This document shows positions 1 through 9,351 of a stretch of DNA of 64,000 nt, one piece after another. Under the pieces are notes generated by a model. The model was given only the letters and a program-made list of their open reading frames with translations, did not search any database and had not been told where the DNA came from. The translations under genes and the position numbers were made by a program. How positions within the stretch are numbered: position 1 is the stretch's first letter; each line of letters begins with the position of its first letter. Source of the DNA: Arthrobacter sp. EPSL27 (GTDB taxonomy: Bacteria; Actinomycetota; Actinomycetes; Actinomycetales; Micrococcaceae); contig NZ_LNUT01000003.1 of the NCBI RefSeq assembly GCF_001512305.1, positions 186,001 to 250,000 on the forward strand, read 5' to 3'.

Positions 1-881
1 GCGTAGGTGGTGGTGCCGGAGCCGCCGCCCATGCCGGCCAGCACGGTGGCCGCGCCGTCGGCCATCAGCGCCCGTCCGGAGACGCCGTCGAGGTTCTGGC
101 CGGTCATGGCGGACACAGACTTCACGTGGCCGATGTTCTCCGCCACGAGGACCAGGACCACGGGCACAAACAGGCCGACGACGCCGATGTGGAATTCGGG
201 AGTCTGAAAGAACGGCAGCCCCACCCAGGCCGCCGCGTCCATCTTGGCGAAGTCCACCTCGCCGCGGATCATCGCCACGAGGTAGCCCACCACCACGCCC
301 ACCAGGATGCTCAGCCGGCCCAGGATGCCGCGGAAGAAGACGCTGACCACAATGATGGTGGCCAAGGTGATGAGCGCCGTGATCGGGGCTGCGTCGAAGT
401 TGTTCTTGGCTGCCGGGGCGAGGTTGAGGCCGATCAGGCCCACAATGGCTCCCGTGACGATCGGCGGCATCAGCCGGTTGATCCAGCCGGCGCCGAACTT
501 CTGCACCACGGCGCCGATGACCGCGAGCCCGACGCCGGCCAGCACCACGCCGCCGAGCGCACCGGCGACGCCGTACTGCTGCTGCGAGGCCATGATCGGG
601 GCGATGAAGGCGAAGCTGGACCCGAGGTAGCTCGGCACCTGGCCCTTGGTGATGACCAGGAACAGCAGGGTGCCGATGCCCGAGAAGAACAGGGTGGTGG
701 CCGGCGGCATGCCCGTGATGATCGGGACCAGGAAGGTGGCGCCGAACATGGCGACAACGTGCTGCATCCCGACGCCGATGGTCAGCGGCCAGGCAAGGCG
801 CTCATCCGGCTTCACGACCTCACCGGGGCGGATGGACTTGCCGTTGCCGTGGATCTTCCATTTGGTGCCGAGCATGCTCAT
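1..881 (-). CDS. Uracil/xanthine permease (NCS2 family), C-terminus beyond window
   Basis: Partial gene read leftward; about 293 codons are inside the window and the 3' end lies beyond base 1. The reverse-strand translation starts MSMLGTKWKIHGNGKS and has the nucleobase:cation symporter-2 pattern, including VGMQHVVAMFGATFLVP early on and long hydrophobic helices. Such permeases import uracil or related bases across the cytoplasmic membrane with protons. ATG at 879-881 has a GAAAGG ribosome site just upstream; ATG at 873-875 is an alternative. It is divergent from a RutE-like reductase gene, so uracil uptake linked to pyrimidine breakdown is a reasonable inference. Substrate cannot be fixed from sequence alone. 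Confidence 0.85.
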   Translation of the reverse strand, partial: MSMLGTKWKIHGNGKSIRPGEVVKPDERLAWPLTIGVGMQHVVAMFGATFLVPIITGMPPATTLFFSGIGTLLFLVITKGQVPSYLGSSFAFIAPIMASQQQYGVAGALGGVVLAGVGLAVIGAVVQKFGAGWINRLMPPIVTGAIVGLIGLNLAPAAKNNFDAAPITALITLATIIVVSVFFRGILGRLSILVGVVVGYLVAMIRGEVDFAKMDAAAWVGLPFFQTPEFHIGVVGLFVPVVLVLVAENIGHVKSVSAMTGQNLDGVSGRALMADGAATVLAGMGGGSGTTTY

Positions 882-1043
882 TGCAGCGAGCCTTTCAAGA
901 ATGTGTGGCGGGACCGGGAAGGAATCTTCCGGGTGCAACTTTACCGCGCCGGTGTTTCCGGCATGCTTCGCCGGAGGCGGCTGCCGCGCCCGCCGGGGCC
1001 ACTGTGCGGGACGTCACGGGGCGATCCGGGAAGCACTGGCGTG

Positions 1044-1061
1044 TAGTTGAAGTTGCAACTA
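1044..1061. promoter_or_regulatory. Putative MarR-type operator
   Basis: An 18-bp imperfect palindrome, TAGTTGAAGTTGCAACTA, whose outer 6-bp arms (TAGTTG/CAACTA) are perfect. It also contains the perfect 10-bp palindrome AGTTGCAACT at 1051-1060. It lies in the divergent intergenic region, 54 bp upstream of the RutE-like start. Size and symmetry suit a dimeric winged-helix repressor; the regulator is not in the window. Confidence 0.4.
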
Positions 1062-1114
1062 TAGACAGCAACCAGAGGCCGCCGCCCGGCGGGCACCCAG
1101 CGAAAGAGGCACTT

Positions 1115-1720
1115 GTGACCATCGCCCATGACGAAGCAGTAATCGACGCCGCCGCAGTGGACGCCATCTTTGCCGAGGCCCGCACTGCCAACACCTTCAC
1201 CGGCGAAGTCACCGACGAGCAGGCCCGGGCCATCTACGAACTCACCAAGTTCGGCCCCACCGCCTTCAACTCCCAGCCCCTGCGCGTCACCTACGTCCGG
1301 TCCGAGGAAGCCCGCGCCACGCTGGTGGGAGCCCTCGCCAACGGCAACCGCGCCAAGACCGAATCCGCGCCGCTGGTCGCCATCCTCAGCTACGACACGT
1401 CCTGGCAGGACCAGTGGGACACCTTCCTGCCCGGCTACAACGCGCCCAAGGCCATGTACGACGCCGCCCCGGAGCTCGCCGCCGCCACCGGCAACAACAA
1501 CGCCCACCTGCAGGCCGGCTACTTCATCCTCGCCGTCCGGTCCCTCGGCTTCTCCGCCGGGCCCATGACGGGAGCGGACTTCTCCGCGATCGACAACGCG
1601 TTCTTCCCCGACGGCGGCCAGAAGAGCTTCCTGGTGGTCAACATCGGCCGGCCCGCAGCCGACGCGTGGGGCGCGGCTAAGCCGAAGTTCGCCTACGAGG
1701 ATGTCGTCCGCACGGTCTGA
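1115..1720 (+). CDS. Malonic semialdehyde reductase-like nitroreductase (RutE/HadB type)
   Basis: A 201-residue FMN-dependent nitroreductase-fold protein. The N-terminal GPTAFNSQPLRVTYV segment and the ending NIGRPAADAWGAAKPKFAYEDVV match the RutE/HadB branch, which reduces malonic semialdehyde to 3-hydroxypropionate at the end of the Rut uracil-degradation route. Length agrees with the family (about 195-200 aa). GTG at 1115 is chosen because AAAGAGG lies 5 bases upstream and the conserved region begins right after it; the open frame extends further upstream without family similarity. The neighbouring divergent permease supports a pyrimidine-related role, but other quinone or nitro substrates remain possible. 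Confidence 0.8.
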   Translation: MTIAHDEAVIDAAAVDAIFAEARTANTFTGEVTDEQARAIYELTKFGPTAFNSQPLRVTYVRSEEARATLVGALANGNRAKTESAPLVAILSYDTSWQDQWDTFLPGYNAPKAMYDAAPELAAATGNNNAHLQAGYFILAVRSLGFSAGPMTGADFSAIDNAFFPDGGQKSFLVVNIGRPAADAWGAAKPKFAYEDVVRTV

Positions 1721-1728
1721 CGTACCAG

Positions 1729-1793
1729 GTGCCTCCGGCACTGGGATGACGCGGAGGTGCCTCCGGCACCATGGGGGACAGGCCGGAGGCACT
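1729..1793. repeat. Cluster of three TGCCTCCGGC repeats in a 307-bp intergenic region
   Basis: GGTGCCTCCGGCAC occurs at 1729-1742 and again at 1756-1769. The same core occurs inverted (GGCCGGAGGCACT) at 1781-1793. The second copy is a perfect hairpin, GGTGCC-TCC-GGCACC, at 1756-1770. The cluster starts 8 bp after the RutE-like stop codon and may act in termination, though no T-tract follows. The rest of 1721-2027 shows no convincing gene; the short reverse open frame there lacks any family signature. Confidence 0.55.
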
Positions 1794-2027
1794 CGGGACG
1801 CAATTCTGCGGTTGAGCGCTAGGCCGCATCCGGGGCCGGTTCCAGTTTAGTCCGCCTTGCCCCCGGAACACAGGGGCGCAGGGCCCTTTCGCGGCGCCGG
1901 CGCGGCCCGCCCGCGTCATGTCCGAGACCGAGGTCACACTTGGCCGCCGCGGGGTGCCATACTAGGGTCACCTGCGGCGCGAAGTCGGCGCAAATCGGGC
2001 TATTGCGAGCGGACCGGGGGGCCCTAC

Positions 2028-3191
2028 ATGATGCTTGACACCGCGACCTTGCGCGTCGCCTTGGCGGTGGTCGACCTGACGCTGCTGCTTTTGTTCTACT
2101 TCATCACCTTCCGCCGGACGCGTTCGGCCTACAGCGGCTGGTGGTGCCTGGCCCTGCTGCTGTTCCTCGCCGGCAATGCCGCCTACCTGCTGGACGGCAC
2201 ACCCCACCAGATCTGGTCCAACCCGCTCGGGAACGTGCTCCTGGTGGCGGGAGCCGCCGGCATCTGGGCGGGAGCCCGGTCGTTGCGGACCACGGTGCCC
2301 AGGCTTTGGTACCTCGCCGCCGGGCCCGCCGTCACGGGCGTGGCCTCGATGCTGGACCAGCCGGCCACCAATGTCTGGTCGGGCGGGCCCGCTTATCTGG
2401 GATTCATGTGCCTGCTGATCGGCCTCGGCTGCCGCGAGCTGTTCCTGCTGGACCGGCAATTTTCGCGCGTGCACCTCACCCTGGCCGTGGGCTCCGGCGT
2501 CCTGGCCGCCTTCTATCTGGGCCGCTTCGCCGCGTTTGTCCTGGACGGCCCGGACGGCGCCGTGTTCCAAACCCTCTTCGGATCCGTACCCATGACCATC
2601 TGTTCGGCGGTGATCATGGTGGTGGCGTCCTTTACCATGGCGGAGCTGAGCTATGAACAACAGACCCAGGACCTGCGCGCCCGCGCCACTGTGGACGGGC
2701 TCACCGGGCTCCTGAACCGGACCGCGTTCCTGGACCTCGCCGAGAATGAACTGCGCCGCCTCAACCGGGCCAGGACTTCGGCGTCGCTCATCCTGGCCGA
2801 CCTGGACCACTTCAAGGGCATTAACGACGAGTACGGTCACTCGGCCGGGGACACCGCGTTGCAGGCCTTCGCGGACGCCTGCACGTCCACGGTCCGCTCC
2901 ACCGACCTCGTGGGGCGCTACGGCGGAGAGGAGTTCATCATGCTCCTGCCGGGCGTCACGCCGGAACGGGCCGGGGAAATCGCCGCGGACATCAGCGCCA
3001 GGCTGCAGGCCTCGACGTCGGCCGTGATCCCGCGGCTCCCCACCTCCAGCTACGGGATCGCGAACACCGCGCCGGGCCGCGTGGACCTTGACGCGCTGAT
3101 TGCCGCCGCGGACGCTGCCCTCTACCGGGCCAAGACCCTGGGCCGGAACCGGTCCGTGCTCGCCGGGAGCGTCGAGGCGGGACCGGCCTGA
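2028..3191 (+). CDS. Membrane-anchored GGDEF diguanylate cyclase
   Basis: 387 residues. The first about 210 contain six to seven hydrophobic helices (for example VALAVVDLTLLLLFYF). A GGDEF domain follows, beginning near DGLTGLLNRTAF. The active-site motif reads GGEEF at residues 299-303, a variant seen in active enzymes, and an RxxD inhibitory site (RSTD, 290-293) lies five residues before it, suggesting feedback inhibition by c-di-GMP. The protein should join two GTP into c-di-GMP at the membrane; what its membrane sensor detects is unknown. ATG at 2028 or the adjacent ATG at 2031 fits a G-rich ribosome site. It ends 7 bp from the convergent pgm stop. Confidence 0.9.
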   Translation: MMLDTATLRVALAVVDLTLLLLFYFITFRRTRSAYSGWWCLALLLFLAGNAAYLLDGTPHQIWSNPLGNVLLVAGAAGIWAGARSLRTTVPRLWYLAAGPAVTGVASMLDQPATNVWSGGPAYLGFMCLLIGLGCRELFLLDRQFSRVHLTLAVGSGVLAAFYLGRFAAFVLDGPDGAVFQTLFGSVPMTICSAVIMVVASFTMAELSYEQQTQDLRARATVDGLTGLLNRTAFLDLAENELRRLNRARTSASLILADLDHFKGINDEYGHSAGDTALQAFADACTSTVRSTDLVGRYGGEEFIMLLPGVTPERAGEIAADISARLQASTSAVIPRLPTSSYGIANTAPGRVDLDALIAAADAALYRAKTLGRNRSVLAGSVEAGPA

Positions 3192-3198
3192 GCGGGCC

Positions 3199-4896
3199 CT
3201 AGGAGATGACGCCGTCCACCAGCGCCTTCGCCTCGGCCTGGACCTGCTTGAGGTGCTCTGCCCCCTTGAAGGACTCGGCGTAGATCTTGTAGACGTCTTC
3301 CGTGCCGGATGGCCTGGCCGCGAACCACGCGTTCTCGGTGACCACCTTGAGGCCGCCGATGGCAGCCCCGTTGCCCGGCGCTTCCGTCAGTTTGGCCGTG
3401 ATGGTCTCACCCGCGAGCTCGGTGGCGGTGACGTCGGAGGACGAGAGCTTCCCCAGGGCAGCCTTCTGCTCCCGGGTGGCCGCCGCGTCGATCCGCGCGT
3501 ACACCGGGTCGCCGAACTGGTCCGTGAGGCCCTTGTACAGCTGCGACGGCGACTTGCCGGTGACCGCCGTGATCTCGGATGCCAGCAGGGCCAGGAGGAT
3601 GCCGTCCTTGTCGGTGGTCCAGACGCTGCCGTCCTTCTTATTGAAGGAGGCGCCGGCGGATTCCTCGCCGCCAAAGGCGCCTTCGCCGGAGAGCAGCCCC
3701 GGAACGAACCACTTGAAGCCCACCGGCACCTCGACCAGTTTCCGGCCCAGGCTTTCGGCGACGCGGTCGATGATCGAGGAGGACACCAGAGTCTTCCCGA
3801 TCACGGACTGCGGGTTCCACCCGGTGCGGTGGCGGTAGAGGTAGTCGATCGCGACGGCGAGGTAGTGGTTCGGGTTCATCAGCCCGCCGTCCGGGGTCAC
3901 AATGCCGTGCCGGTCCGCGTCGGCGTCGTTGCCGGTCGCGATGTCGAAGGGGGTGGACCCGTCCGGCCCCACAGCCATCCGCTGGATCAGCGAGGCCATT
4001 GCCGACGGCGAGGAGCAGTCCATGCGGATCTTCTCGTCCCAGTCCAGTGTCATAAACGCCCACTGCGGATCGACCGTGGGGTTGACCACCGTGAGGTTCA
4101 GGTGGTGGCGTTCGGCGATTTCGCCCCAGTAGTCCACCGACGCCCCGCCCATCGGGTCGGCGCCGATCCGGACCCCGGCCTCGCGGATGGCGTTGAGGTC
4201 CAGGACGGAGGGCAAATCGTCCACGTAGCTGCTCAGGAAGTCGAACTTGCCGGTGGTGTCGGCGCCGAGGGCGTCGGCAATGGGGATCCGTTTGACCCCG
4301 CGCAGCCCGTTCTCAAGGAGTTCGTTGGCACGGTTCGCGATCCAGCCGGTGGCGTCCGAGTCGGCGGGCCCGCCGTGCGGCGGGTTGTACTTGAAGCCGC
4401 CGTCGCCGGGCGGGTTGTGGCTCGGCGTCACCACGATGCCGTCCGCCTGCGGTGCCCCGGCGGGGGAGTTGTTGTTGTGCGTCAGGATCGCGTGGCTCAG
4501 TGACGGGGTGGGGGTGTAGCCGTGGCGGGCGTCGATCAGCACGTTGATGCCGTTGGCGGCGAGCACTTCCAGGGCCGAGTTCTGGGCCGGTTCGCTGAGG
4601 GCATGGGTGTCTTTGGCGAGGTACAGGGGACCCGTGATGCCCTGGCCTGCCCGGTACTCCACGATCGCCTGGGTGATGGCGAGGATGTGGGGTTCGTTGA
4701 AGGAGGCTTTCAGGCTGGAACCCCGGTGCCCGGACGTGCCGAAGACAACCCGCTGCCCGGGGTCGCCCAGATCAGGGGAAACGTCGTAGTACGCATCCAG
4801 AAGCGCAGTGAGGTCAACAAGGTCTTGGGGTTGGGCAACAGTGCCCGCGCGGCTAGCCATGGCACCAGCATGCCAGACGGGCGCGGAACCGGACAT
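3199..4896 (-). CDS. pgm: Phosphoglucomutase (alpha-D-glucose-specific)
   Basis: 565 residues, matching the actinobacterial PgmA family over its whole length. It carries the phosphoserine loop [11 protein letters not shown], the metal-binding loop [10 protein letters not shown], the sugar-specificity segment [10 protein letters not shown] and the phosphate-binding end [17 protein letters not shown]. The enzyme interconverts glucose-1-phosphate and glucose-6-phosphate in the cytoplasm, linking glycogen and cell-wall sugar nucleotides to glycolysis. ATG at 4896 is preceded by AGGGAG at good spacing; an internal ATG at 4860 (MASRAGT) is nearer the usual family start, so the first 12 residues are uncertain. 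Convergent with the GGDEF gene. Confidence 0.95.
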   Translation of the reverse strand: MSGSAPVWHAGAMASRAGTVAQPQDLVDLTALLDAYYDVSPDLGDPGQRVVFGTSGHRGSSLKASFNEPHILAITQAIVEYRAGQGITGPLYLAKDTHALSEPAQNSALEVLAANGINVLIDARHGYTPTPSLSHAILTHNNNSPAGAPQADGIVVTPSHNPPGDGGFKYNPPHGGPADSDATGWIANRANELLENGLRGVKRIPIADALGADTTGKFDFLSSYVDDLPSVLDLNAIREAGVRIGADPMGGASVDYWGEIAERHHLNLTVVNPTVDPQWAFMTLDWDEKIRMDCSSPSAMASLIQRMAVGPDGSTPFDIATGNDADADRHGIVTPDGGLMNPNHYLAVAIDYLYRHRTGWNPQSVIGKTLVSSSIIDRVAESLGRKLVEVPVGFKWFVPGLLSGEGAFGGEESAGASFNKKDGSVWTTDKDGILLALLASEITAVTGKSPSQLYKGLTDQFGDPVYARIDAAATREQKAALGKLSSSDVTATELAGETITAKLTEAPGNGAAIGGLKVVTENAWFAARPSGTEDVYKIYAESFKGAEHLKQVQAEAKALVDGVIS

Positions 4897-4985
4897 GATT
4901 ACGCTCCCTGTGACGTAAGAAATGTCCTCCTCGGCGAACCGCCGCGGAGGTAGGCTGGAGCCAGCGACTTCACGAGGGGAAAACC

Positions 4986-5609
4986 ATGACTGACCAGCCG
5001 AAACCGGATAAAGACGAGGCCCCGGAGGGCTACCGGCCGCCGTCGTACAGCCCGTCGCCGGAATCGGACGTTCCGCCGACGTCGCGGTTCGATCAGCCGG
5101 GCTACGGGCAGCAGCAGCCCTACGGGGCCCAGGGCCAGCCGGAGAGCCAGTACGGCCAGGGCGCCGCAGGCTACAGCCAGCCCACCGAACCGTTCGGCAC
5201 GCCCTCGCAATATGGCCAGCAACAGTACGGGCAGCAGCCCTATAGTCAGCAGCCGTACGGCCAGCAGCCGTACGGTGCGCCCGCGCAGTATGGCCAGTCC
5301 AGCGGGCCGTTCAACACCTACGGGCAGCCGTCGTATTACGGGGTTCCGCCGGAGCCCAAAGGCCTGAGCATCGCCAGCATGTGCTGCGGCATCGCCGCGT
5401 TCGTGGGTCTGGGGTTCTTCCTGCTGCCGCAGCTGGCCGCGGTCATCTTGGGCCACATGGCCCTGAAGCGCGAGCCGGCGGGCCGGGGCATGGCCATTGC
5501 CGGACTGGTGATGGGCTACGCGGGGATTGCGCTGGCCATCCTGGTGTTCGTGCTCATCGCGGTGGGCCTGGCCGTCGGCAGCTCCACCTACCGGATGTAC
5601 GGGGCCTAG
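4986..5609 (+). CDS. DUF4190 membrane protein with Q/Y/G/P-rich N-terminus
   Basis: 207 residues. Residues 1 to about 120 are hydrophilic low-complexity sequence with repeated [12 protein letters not shown] units. The C-terminal part carries two hydrophobic helices around a basic loop ([16 protein letters not shown]), the usual DUF4190 layout. The disordered tail is probably cytoplasmic; function is unknown. A strong ribosome site, GAGGGGAAAA, precedes ATG 4986. The stop codon overlaps by 4 bp with that of the convergent phosphotransferase gene. Confidence 0.8.
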   Translation: MTDQPKPDKDEAPEGYRPPSYSPSPESDVPPTSRFDQPGYGQQQPYGAQGQPESQYGQGAAGYSQPTEPFGTPSQYGQQQYGQQPYSQQPYGQQPYGAPAQYGQSSGPFNTYGQPSYYGVPPEPKGLSIASMCCGIAAFVGLGFFLLPQLAAVILGHMALKREPAGRGMAIAGLVMGYAGIALAILVFVLIAVGLAVGSSTYRMYGA

Positions 5610-6472
5610 GGCCTTCCTTCGGCCGTGAGCGCGGCCACGATCGCCCCGGCGTTGGCCGCCAGCCAGTCGCCGCGGCGGCGGATCATGCCGCCCACGCCGT
5701 CGTCCCACATCCGCGCCCAGCCGCCGCCAAGGGCCCGGGCGTTGTGCTGCATCCGCTCGTAGCTCACCGCCGCCGCCTCGACCCCGAAGACCGGCAGCCG
5801 CCGTCGTTCGTCCTCATCCCAGCCGTAGGCGTCGGCGAAGATTCGGAGCCGCCGGAACGGGTCCGCCCCCTCCCAGCCGGCCCAGGCGTCGGCCGGGTCC
5901 CGGAGCGGCACCCAGTGCATCGCAGTGTTGAAGGAATCCTTGAACGCCGTGGTGGGCCCGGCCAGGTCGAAGTCCACCAGCCCGGCGGCACGGCCGTCCC
6001 GGACCACCACGTTCTGCGGTGTCACGTCCAGGTGGCAGACGAGCCCTGCGGCATCCGCCGCTTTCTGCCGGCCCGGCCGGGGCGGGAACGGGTGGGCGGC
6101 CGGCACGAAGCCGGCCGACGCCGTGTGCAGGCGGCGGAGCAGCTGCGCCACGGAGACCAGCAGCTCCTCCGACTGTGCCCACGCTTCCGGGACGGGACCT
6201 GCGCACCGTCCGGGCAGGAAGGTCAGGACATCCCGCCCCTCCGGGTCCCTGCCCAGGAACCGCGGGGCGGCGTCGAACCCGGCGTCCTCCAGCCAGTCGA
6301 GGAACGCGGCAACCGCCAGGGACTGCGGCTGGTGCGGGCGGCGGATGGTTCCGCCCACCCGCACCACACCGTCGGTGACATCGCCCGCCGGCATGAGTTC
6401 GACGTCGGACGCCTCGCCGGGGGCGGGGACGTACCGCCGGGACTCAACCGGCGTGCGGTGCCTGGAGCTCAT
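5606..6472 (-). CDS. APH-family phosphotransferase
   Basis: 288 residues of the aminoglycoside phosphotransferase/choline-kinase fold. The catalytic loop HLDVTPQN fits HxDxxxxN, and the metal-binding loop is VDFDLAGP. Upstream are the LRRLHTASAGF and FLPGRC segments typical of the group. These enzymes transfer phosphate from ATP to small hydroxylated substrates; nothing here supports antibiotic resistance specifically. ATG at 6472 (MSSRHRT) is chosen because the 20 extra residues reachable from 6532 would overlap the upstream transporter gene. It sits 4 bp downstream of that gene's stop, so co-transcription is likely. Confidence 0.75.
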   Translation of the reverse strand: MSSRHRTPVESRRYVPAPGEASDVELMPAGDVTDGVVRVGGTIRRPHQPQSLAVAAFLDWLEDAGFDAAPRFLGRDPEGRDVLTFLPGRCAGPVPEAWAQSEELLVSVAQLLRRLHTASAGFVPAAHPFPPRPGRQKAADAAGLVCHLDVTPQNVVVRDGRAAGLVDFDLAGPTTAFKDSFNTAMHWVPLRDPADAWAGWEGADPFRRLRIFADAYGWDEDERRRLPVFGVEAAAVSYERMQHNARALGGGWARMWDDGVGGMIRRRGDWLAANAGAIVAALTAEGRP

Positions 6473-6476
6473 CGGC

Positions 6477-7946
6477 TCAGCGTACGCCGCCCATGAGCTT
6501 CTTGATCGCCGGCGAGGCCGCGGCCAGGCCAACGGCCAGCAGCATGGCCGTGCCGCCGATGCCGATGAAGTACGGCAGCTCGTCCTCCGGGTTGTACAGG
6601 CCCGAAAGCATGCCGGCCAGCGTGGTGCCCAGCGACACCGACAGGAAGAACAGCGCCACCATCTGGGTGCGGAAGGCCTCCGGCGCCAGCTTGGTGGTCA
6701 CGGACAGGCCGATGGGGGACAGGAACAGTTCCGCGAGCGTGAACAGGAACAGGATGCCCACCAGTGCCAGCAGCGGGGTCTTGCCCTCGCCGGCCAGCGG
6801 GATGAACGCGAGGAAGGCCAGGCCCATCACAAAGAGGCCGATCGAGAACTTCAGCGCGGAACCGGGCTGTTTGCGGCCCAGGCGGGTCCAGAGGGCAGCC
6901 ATGACGCCGGCGAAGATGATGATGAACACCGGGTTGATGGACTGGACCCAGGCGGCCGGCATTTCCCAGCCGAACAGATTGCGGTCCAGCTTCTCCTCCG
7001 AGTACACGGCGATGAAGGTGAACTGCTGCTGGAACAGGGCCCAGAACGCGGCCGATGCGACGTACAGCGGGATGAACGCGCCCACGCGGCGGCGTTCGGT
7101 GCCGTTGACCTTCTTGCTGCTGAAGATCAGGGCGAAGTAGAGTACGGACGCACCGATCGCTGCGTAGGCCATGGACATGGCCAGGTTGTCGGCGTTCACG
7201 ATGCCGGTGGCCAGCAGGACGGCGATCACGGCGGCGATGGCGCCGAAGCGCAGGCCGTACTTGGTGCGCTCGTCGGCGGGCAGCGGGTTGTGCACCCGGT
7301 GCGCCTCTTCCGGCAGGTTCTTGCGGCCCAGTGCGTAGATGACCAGGCCCACGCCCATGCCGACGGCGGCGGCGCCGAAGCCCCAGTGGAAGCCCTGGCT
7401 TTCCTGCAGCCAGCCGGTGACCAGCGGGCCGATCAGGGCGCCGGCATTAATGCCCATGTAGAAGATGGAGAATCCGGCGTCGCGCCGTTCGTCCTTCTCC
7501 CGGTAGAGGCTGCCCACCAGGGCTGTGGCGTTGGCCTTCAGGCCGCCGGAGCCGATGCCCACCAGCACCAGGCCGGTGACCAGGCCGGGGATGCCGGGGA
7601 TCAGGGCGAGGCCGATGTGCCCGGCCATGATCAGGATGGCGGAGCCGAACAGCACCTTTTCCGAACCCAGGAGCCGGTCCGCGAGCCAGGCGCCCAGGAT
7701 GGTGGAGAGGTAGACCCCGCCGCCGTATGCGCCGACCAGGCCGGCGGCCAGGGCCTTATTGATCCCGAGGCCGCCTTCAGCGGCCGTGAAGTACATGTAG
7801 TACAGCAGGATGCCCTGCATGCCGTAGAAGGAGAAGCGCTCCCACATCTCTACGGAGAAGAGGCTGGCCAGCATCTTTGGGTGGCCGAAAAAGGACGTAT
7901 CGCCCGGCGTTGTAGCGGGGGGATTGGATAAATGAGTTGTGCTCAT
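6477..7946 (-). CDS. POT/PTR-family peptide:proton symporter
   Basis: 489 residues with about 14 hydrophobic segments. The N-terminal family signature EMWERFSFYGMQGIL is clear, followed by the helix-4/5 region GDERRDAGFSIFYMGINAGA-like sequence (DERRDAGFSIFYMGINAG). Such DtpT-type carriers import di- and tripeptides with protons at the cytoplasmic membrane. The ATG at 7946 is the only start compatible with the conserved signature; no strong ribosome site is visible. A large inverted repeat lies 90-155 bp upstream and may belong to its leader or to the terminator of the alcohol dehydrogenase gene. Confidence 0.92.
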   Translation of the reverse strand: MSTTHLSNPPATTPGDTSFFGHPKMLASLFSVEMWERFSFYGMQGILLYYMYFTAAEGGLGINKALAAGLVGAYGGGVYLSTILGAWLADRLLGSEKVLFGSAILIMAGHIGLALIPGIPGLVTGLVLVGIGSGGLKANATALVGSLYREKDERRDAGFSIFYMGINAGALIGPLVTGWLQESQGFHWGFGAAAVGMGVGLVIYALGRKNLPEEAHRVHNPLPADERTKYGLRFGAIAAVIAVLLATGIVNADNLAMSMAYAAIGASVLYFALIFSSKKVNGTERRRVGAFIPLYVASAAFWALFQQQFTFIAVYSEEKLDRNLFGWEMPAAWVQSINPVFIIIFAGVMAALWTRLGRKQPGSALKFSIGLFVMGLAFLAFIPLAGEGKTPLLALVGILFLFTLAELFLSPIGLSVTTKLAPEAFRTQMVALFFLSVSLGTTLAGMLSGLYNPEDELPYFIGIGGTAMLLAVGLAAASPAIKKLMGGVR

Positions 7947-8038
7947 TTACTTAATGCTGACAGTGTGACGCGGGGTTGTCACATTCGTGGAGCCTCGGGG
8001 CAAGTCAATCGCCGGGTGTTTCGCCTTGATGTCCCGCA

Positions 8039-8101
8039 CGTTGCTCTGGCGGATAACGCGGCTATCCGGGCGGAATGGCTGCGATATCTGCCAGAGCAAC
8101 G
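8039..8101. repeat. 17-bp inverted repeat in the 177-bp gap between adh and the POT gene
   Basis: CGTTGCTCTGGCGGATA at 8039-8055 pairs with TATCTGCCAGAGCAACG at 8085-8101, with one mismatch and a 29-base loop. A nested repeat, GGATA/TATCC, lies at 8051-8055 and 8063-8067, allowing an alternative fold. No T-run follows on the minus strand, so it is not a textbook terminator. Confidence 0.6.
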
Positions 8102-8123
8102 GGGGCGGGTGCGGGCGGGGGAG

Positions 8124-9236
8124 CTACCCGGCGTCGAACATGATGACCTGGCGCACGGCCTTCCCGTCGGCCAGCTGGTCCATGGCGTGGTTGATGTCCG
8201 CCAGGGCGATCCGCGAGGAGATCAGCTCCTCGACCGGCAGTTTGCCCTCCCGCCACAGCTGGGCGTACTTGGGGATGTCCCGGGACGGCACCGCGGAGCC
8301 AAGGTAGCTGCCGACGACGGTCCGGGCTTCGGCGGTGACGGTCAGCGGGGAGATCTGGGCGCGGGCGTCCGGGTGCGGCAGACCCGCAGTGACGGTGGTG
8401 CCGCCCGCCGCGGTGGCGGCGAAGGCCGTCTCGAAGGCCCGCGGGTTCCCGGCGCACTCGATCACGTACCTGGCCTTGATGCCCTCCGCGAGGACCTCCT
8501 GCGGGGTGTAGGTTTCGTGGGCGCCCAGGCGGCGGGCGTGCTCCAGCTTGTCGGCGAGGGTGTCCACGGCCACGATCCGGGACACGCCCTGCGAGATCGC
8601 CGTGATCAGCGCGGCCATGCCCACGCCGCCGAGTCCCACGATCATGATGCTGTCCTGCGGCCGGGGCCGGGCCGCGTTCAGGACGGCGCCGCCTCCGGTG
8701 AGGACGGCGCAGCCCAGGACGGCGGCGATGTCCGCCGGGATGTCGTCGTCCACCGCGACGGCCGAGGCGCGGTCCACCACGGCGTGCGTGGCGAAGCCGG
8801 AGACGCCCAGGTGATGGAAGATCTTCTCGCCGCCGCGGTCCAGGTGCATCGATCCGTGCAGGAGGGTGCCCTCGTTGTTGCTTTTCGAGCCCGTGGTGCA
8901 GGGGAGCCGGCCGTCTTCGGCGCAGTTCTCGCACTGCTCGCAGCGCGGCAGGAACGACATCACCACGCGTTGGCCCGGCGCCAGGTCCGTCACTCCGGAA
9001 CCCACCTCGACCACGCGCCCTGCCGCCTCGTGGCCCAGCAGCATCGGCACCGGCCGCACCCGGTTGCCGTCGACCACGCTCAGGTCCGAGTGGCAGATCC
9101 CGGCCGCCTCGATCCTGACCAGGACCTCGGTGGGGCCGGGGCCTTCCAGGTCCAGTTCGGAGACGGTGATGGGCCGGGAGTCCGCGAACGGGCGGGGGCG
9201 GCCGATTTCCTCAAGTACTGCACCGGTGATCTTCAT
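8124..9236 (-). CDS. Zinc-dependent alcohol dehydrogenase (MDR superfamily)
   Basis: 370 residues. The catalytic zinc ligands appear as AAGICHSDL (Cys48) and LLGHEAAG (His69-Glu70). The structural zinc lobe is CEQCENCAEDGRLPC. The NAD-binding fold has VGLGGVGMAA. Closest in plan to class III/AdhD-type NAD-dependent alcohol dehydrogenases, which oxidise primary or aromatic alcohols in the cytoplasm. ATG at 9236 is preferred over one at 9269 because GAGAGGGAT precedes it directly. Exact substrate unknown. Confidence 0.88.
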   Translation of the reverse strand: MKITGAVLEEIGRPRPFADSRPITVSELDLEGPGPTEVLVRIEAAGICHSDLSVVDGNRVRPVPMLLGHEAAGRVVEVGSGVTDLAPGQRVVMSFLPRCEQCENCAEDGRLPCTTGSKSNNEGTLLHGSMHLDRGGEKIFHHLGVSGFATHAVVDRASAVAVDDDIPADIAAVLGCAVLTGGGAVLNAARPRPQDSIMIVGLGGVGMAALITAISQGVSRIVAVDTLADKLEHARRLGAHETYTPQEVLAEGIKARYVIECAGNPRAFETAFAATAAGGTTVTAGLPHPDARAQISPLTVTAEARTVVGSYLGSAVPSRDIPKYAQLWREGKLPVEELISSRIALADINHAMDQLADGKAVRQVIMFDAG

Positions 9237-9351
9237 CGATCCCTCTCGTGTGGTGTCCAGGCTGGTCATGTTCGTGGCGCTGTTCAGCTAAACCGTATCG
9301 GCACCGGGCGGTGAATTCATGCTCCGGGGCCTGCCCGCGCCGGACGGCGGG

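Noticed and set aside
5606..6472. Aminoglycoside resistance gene
   Set aside because: Only the general APH fold is visible; no specific resistance subfamily features.
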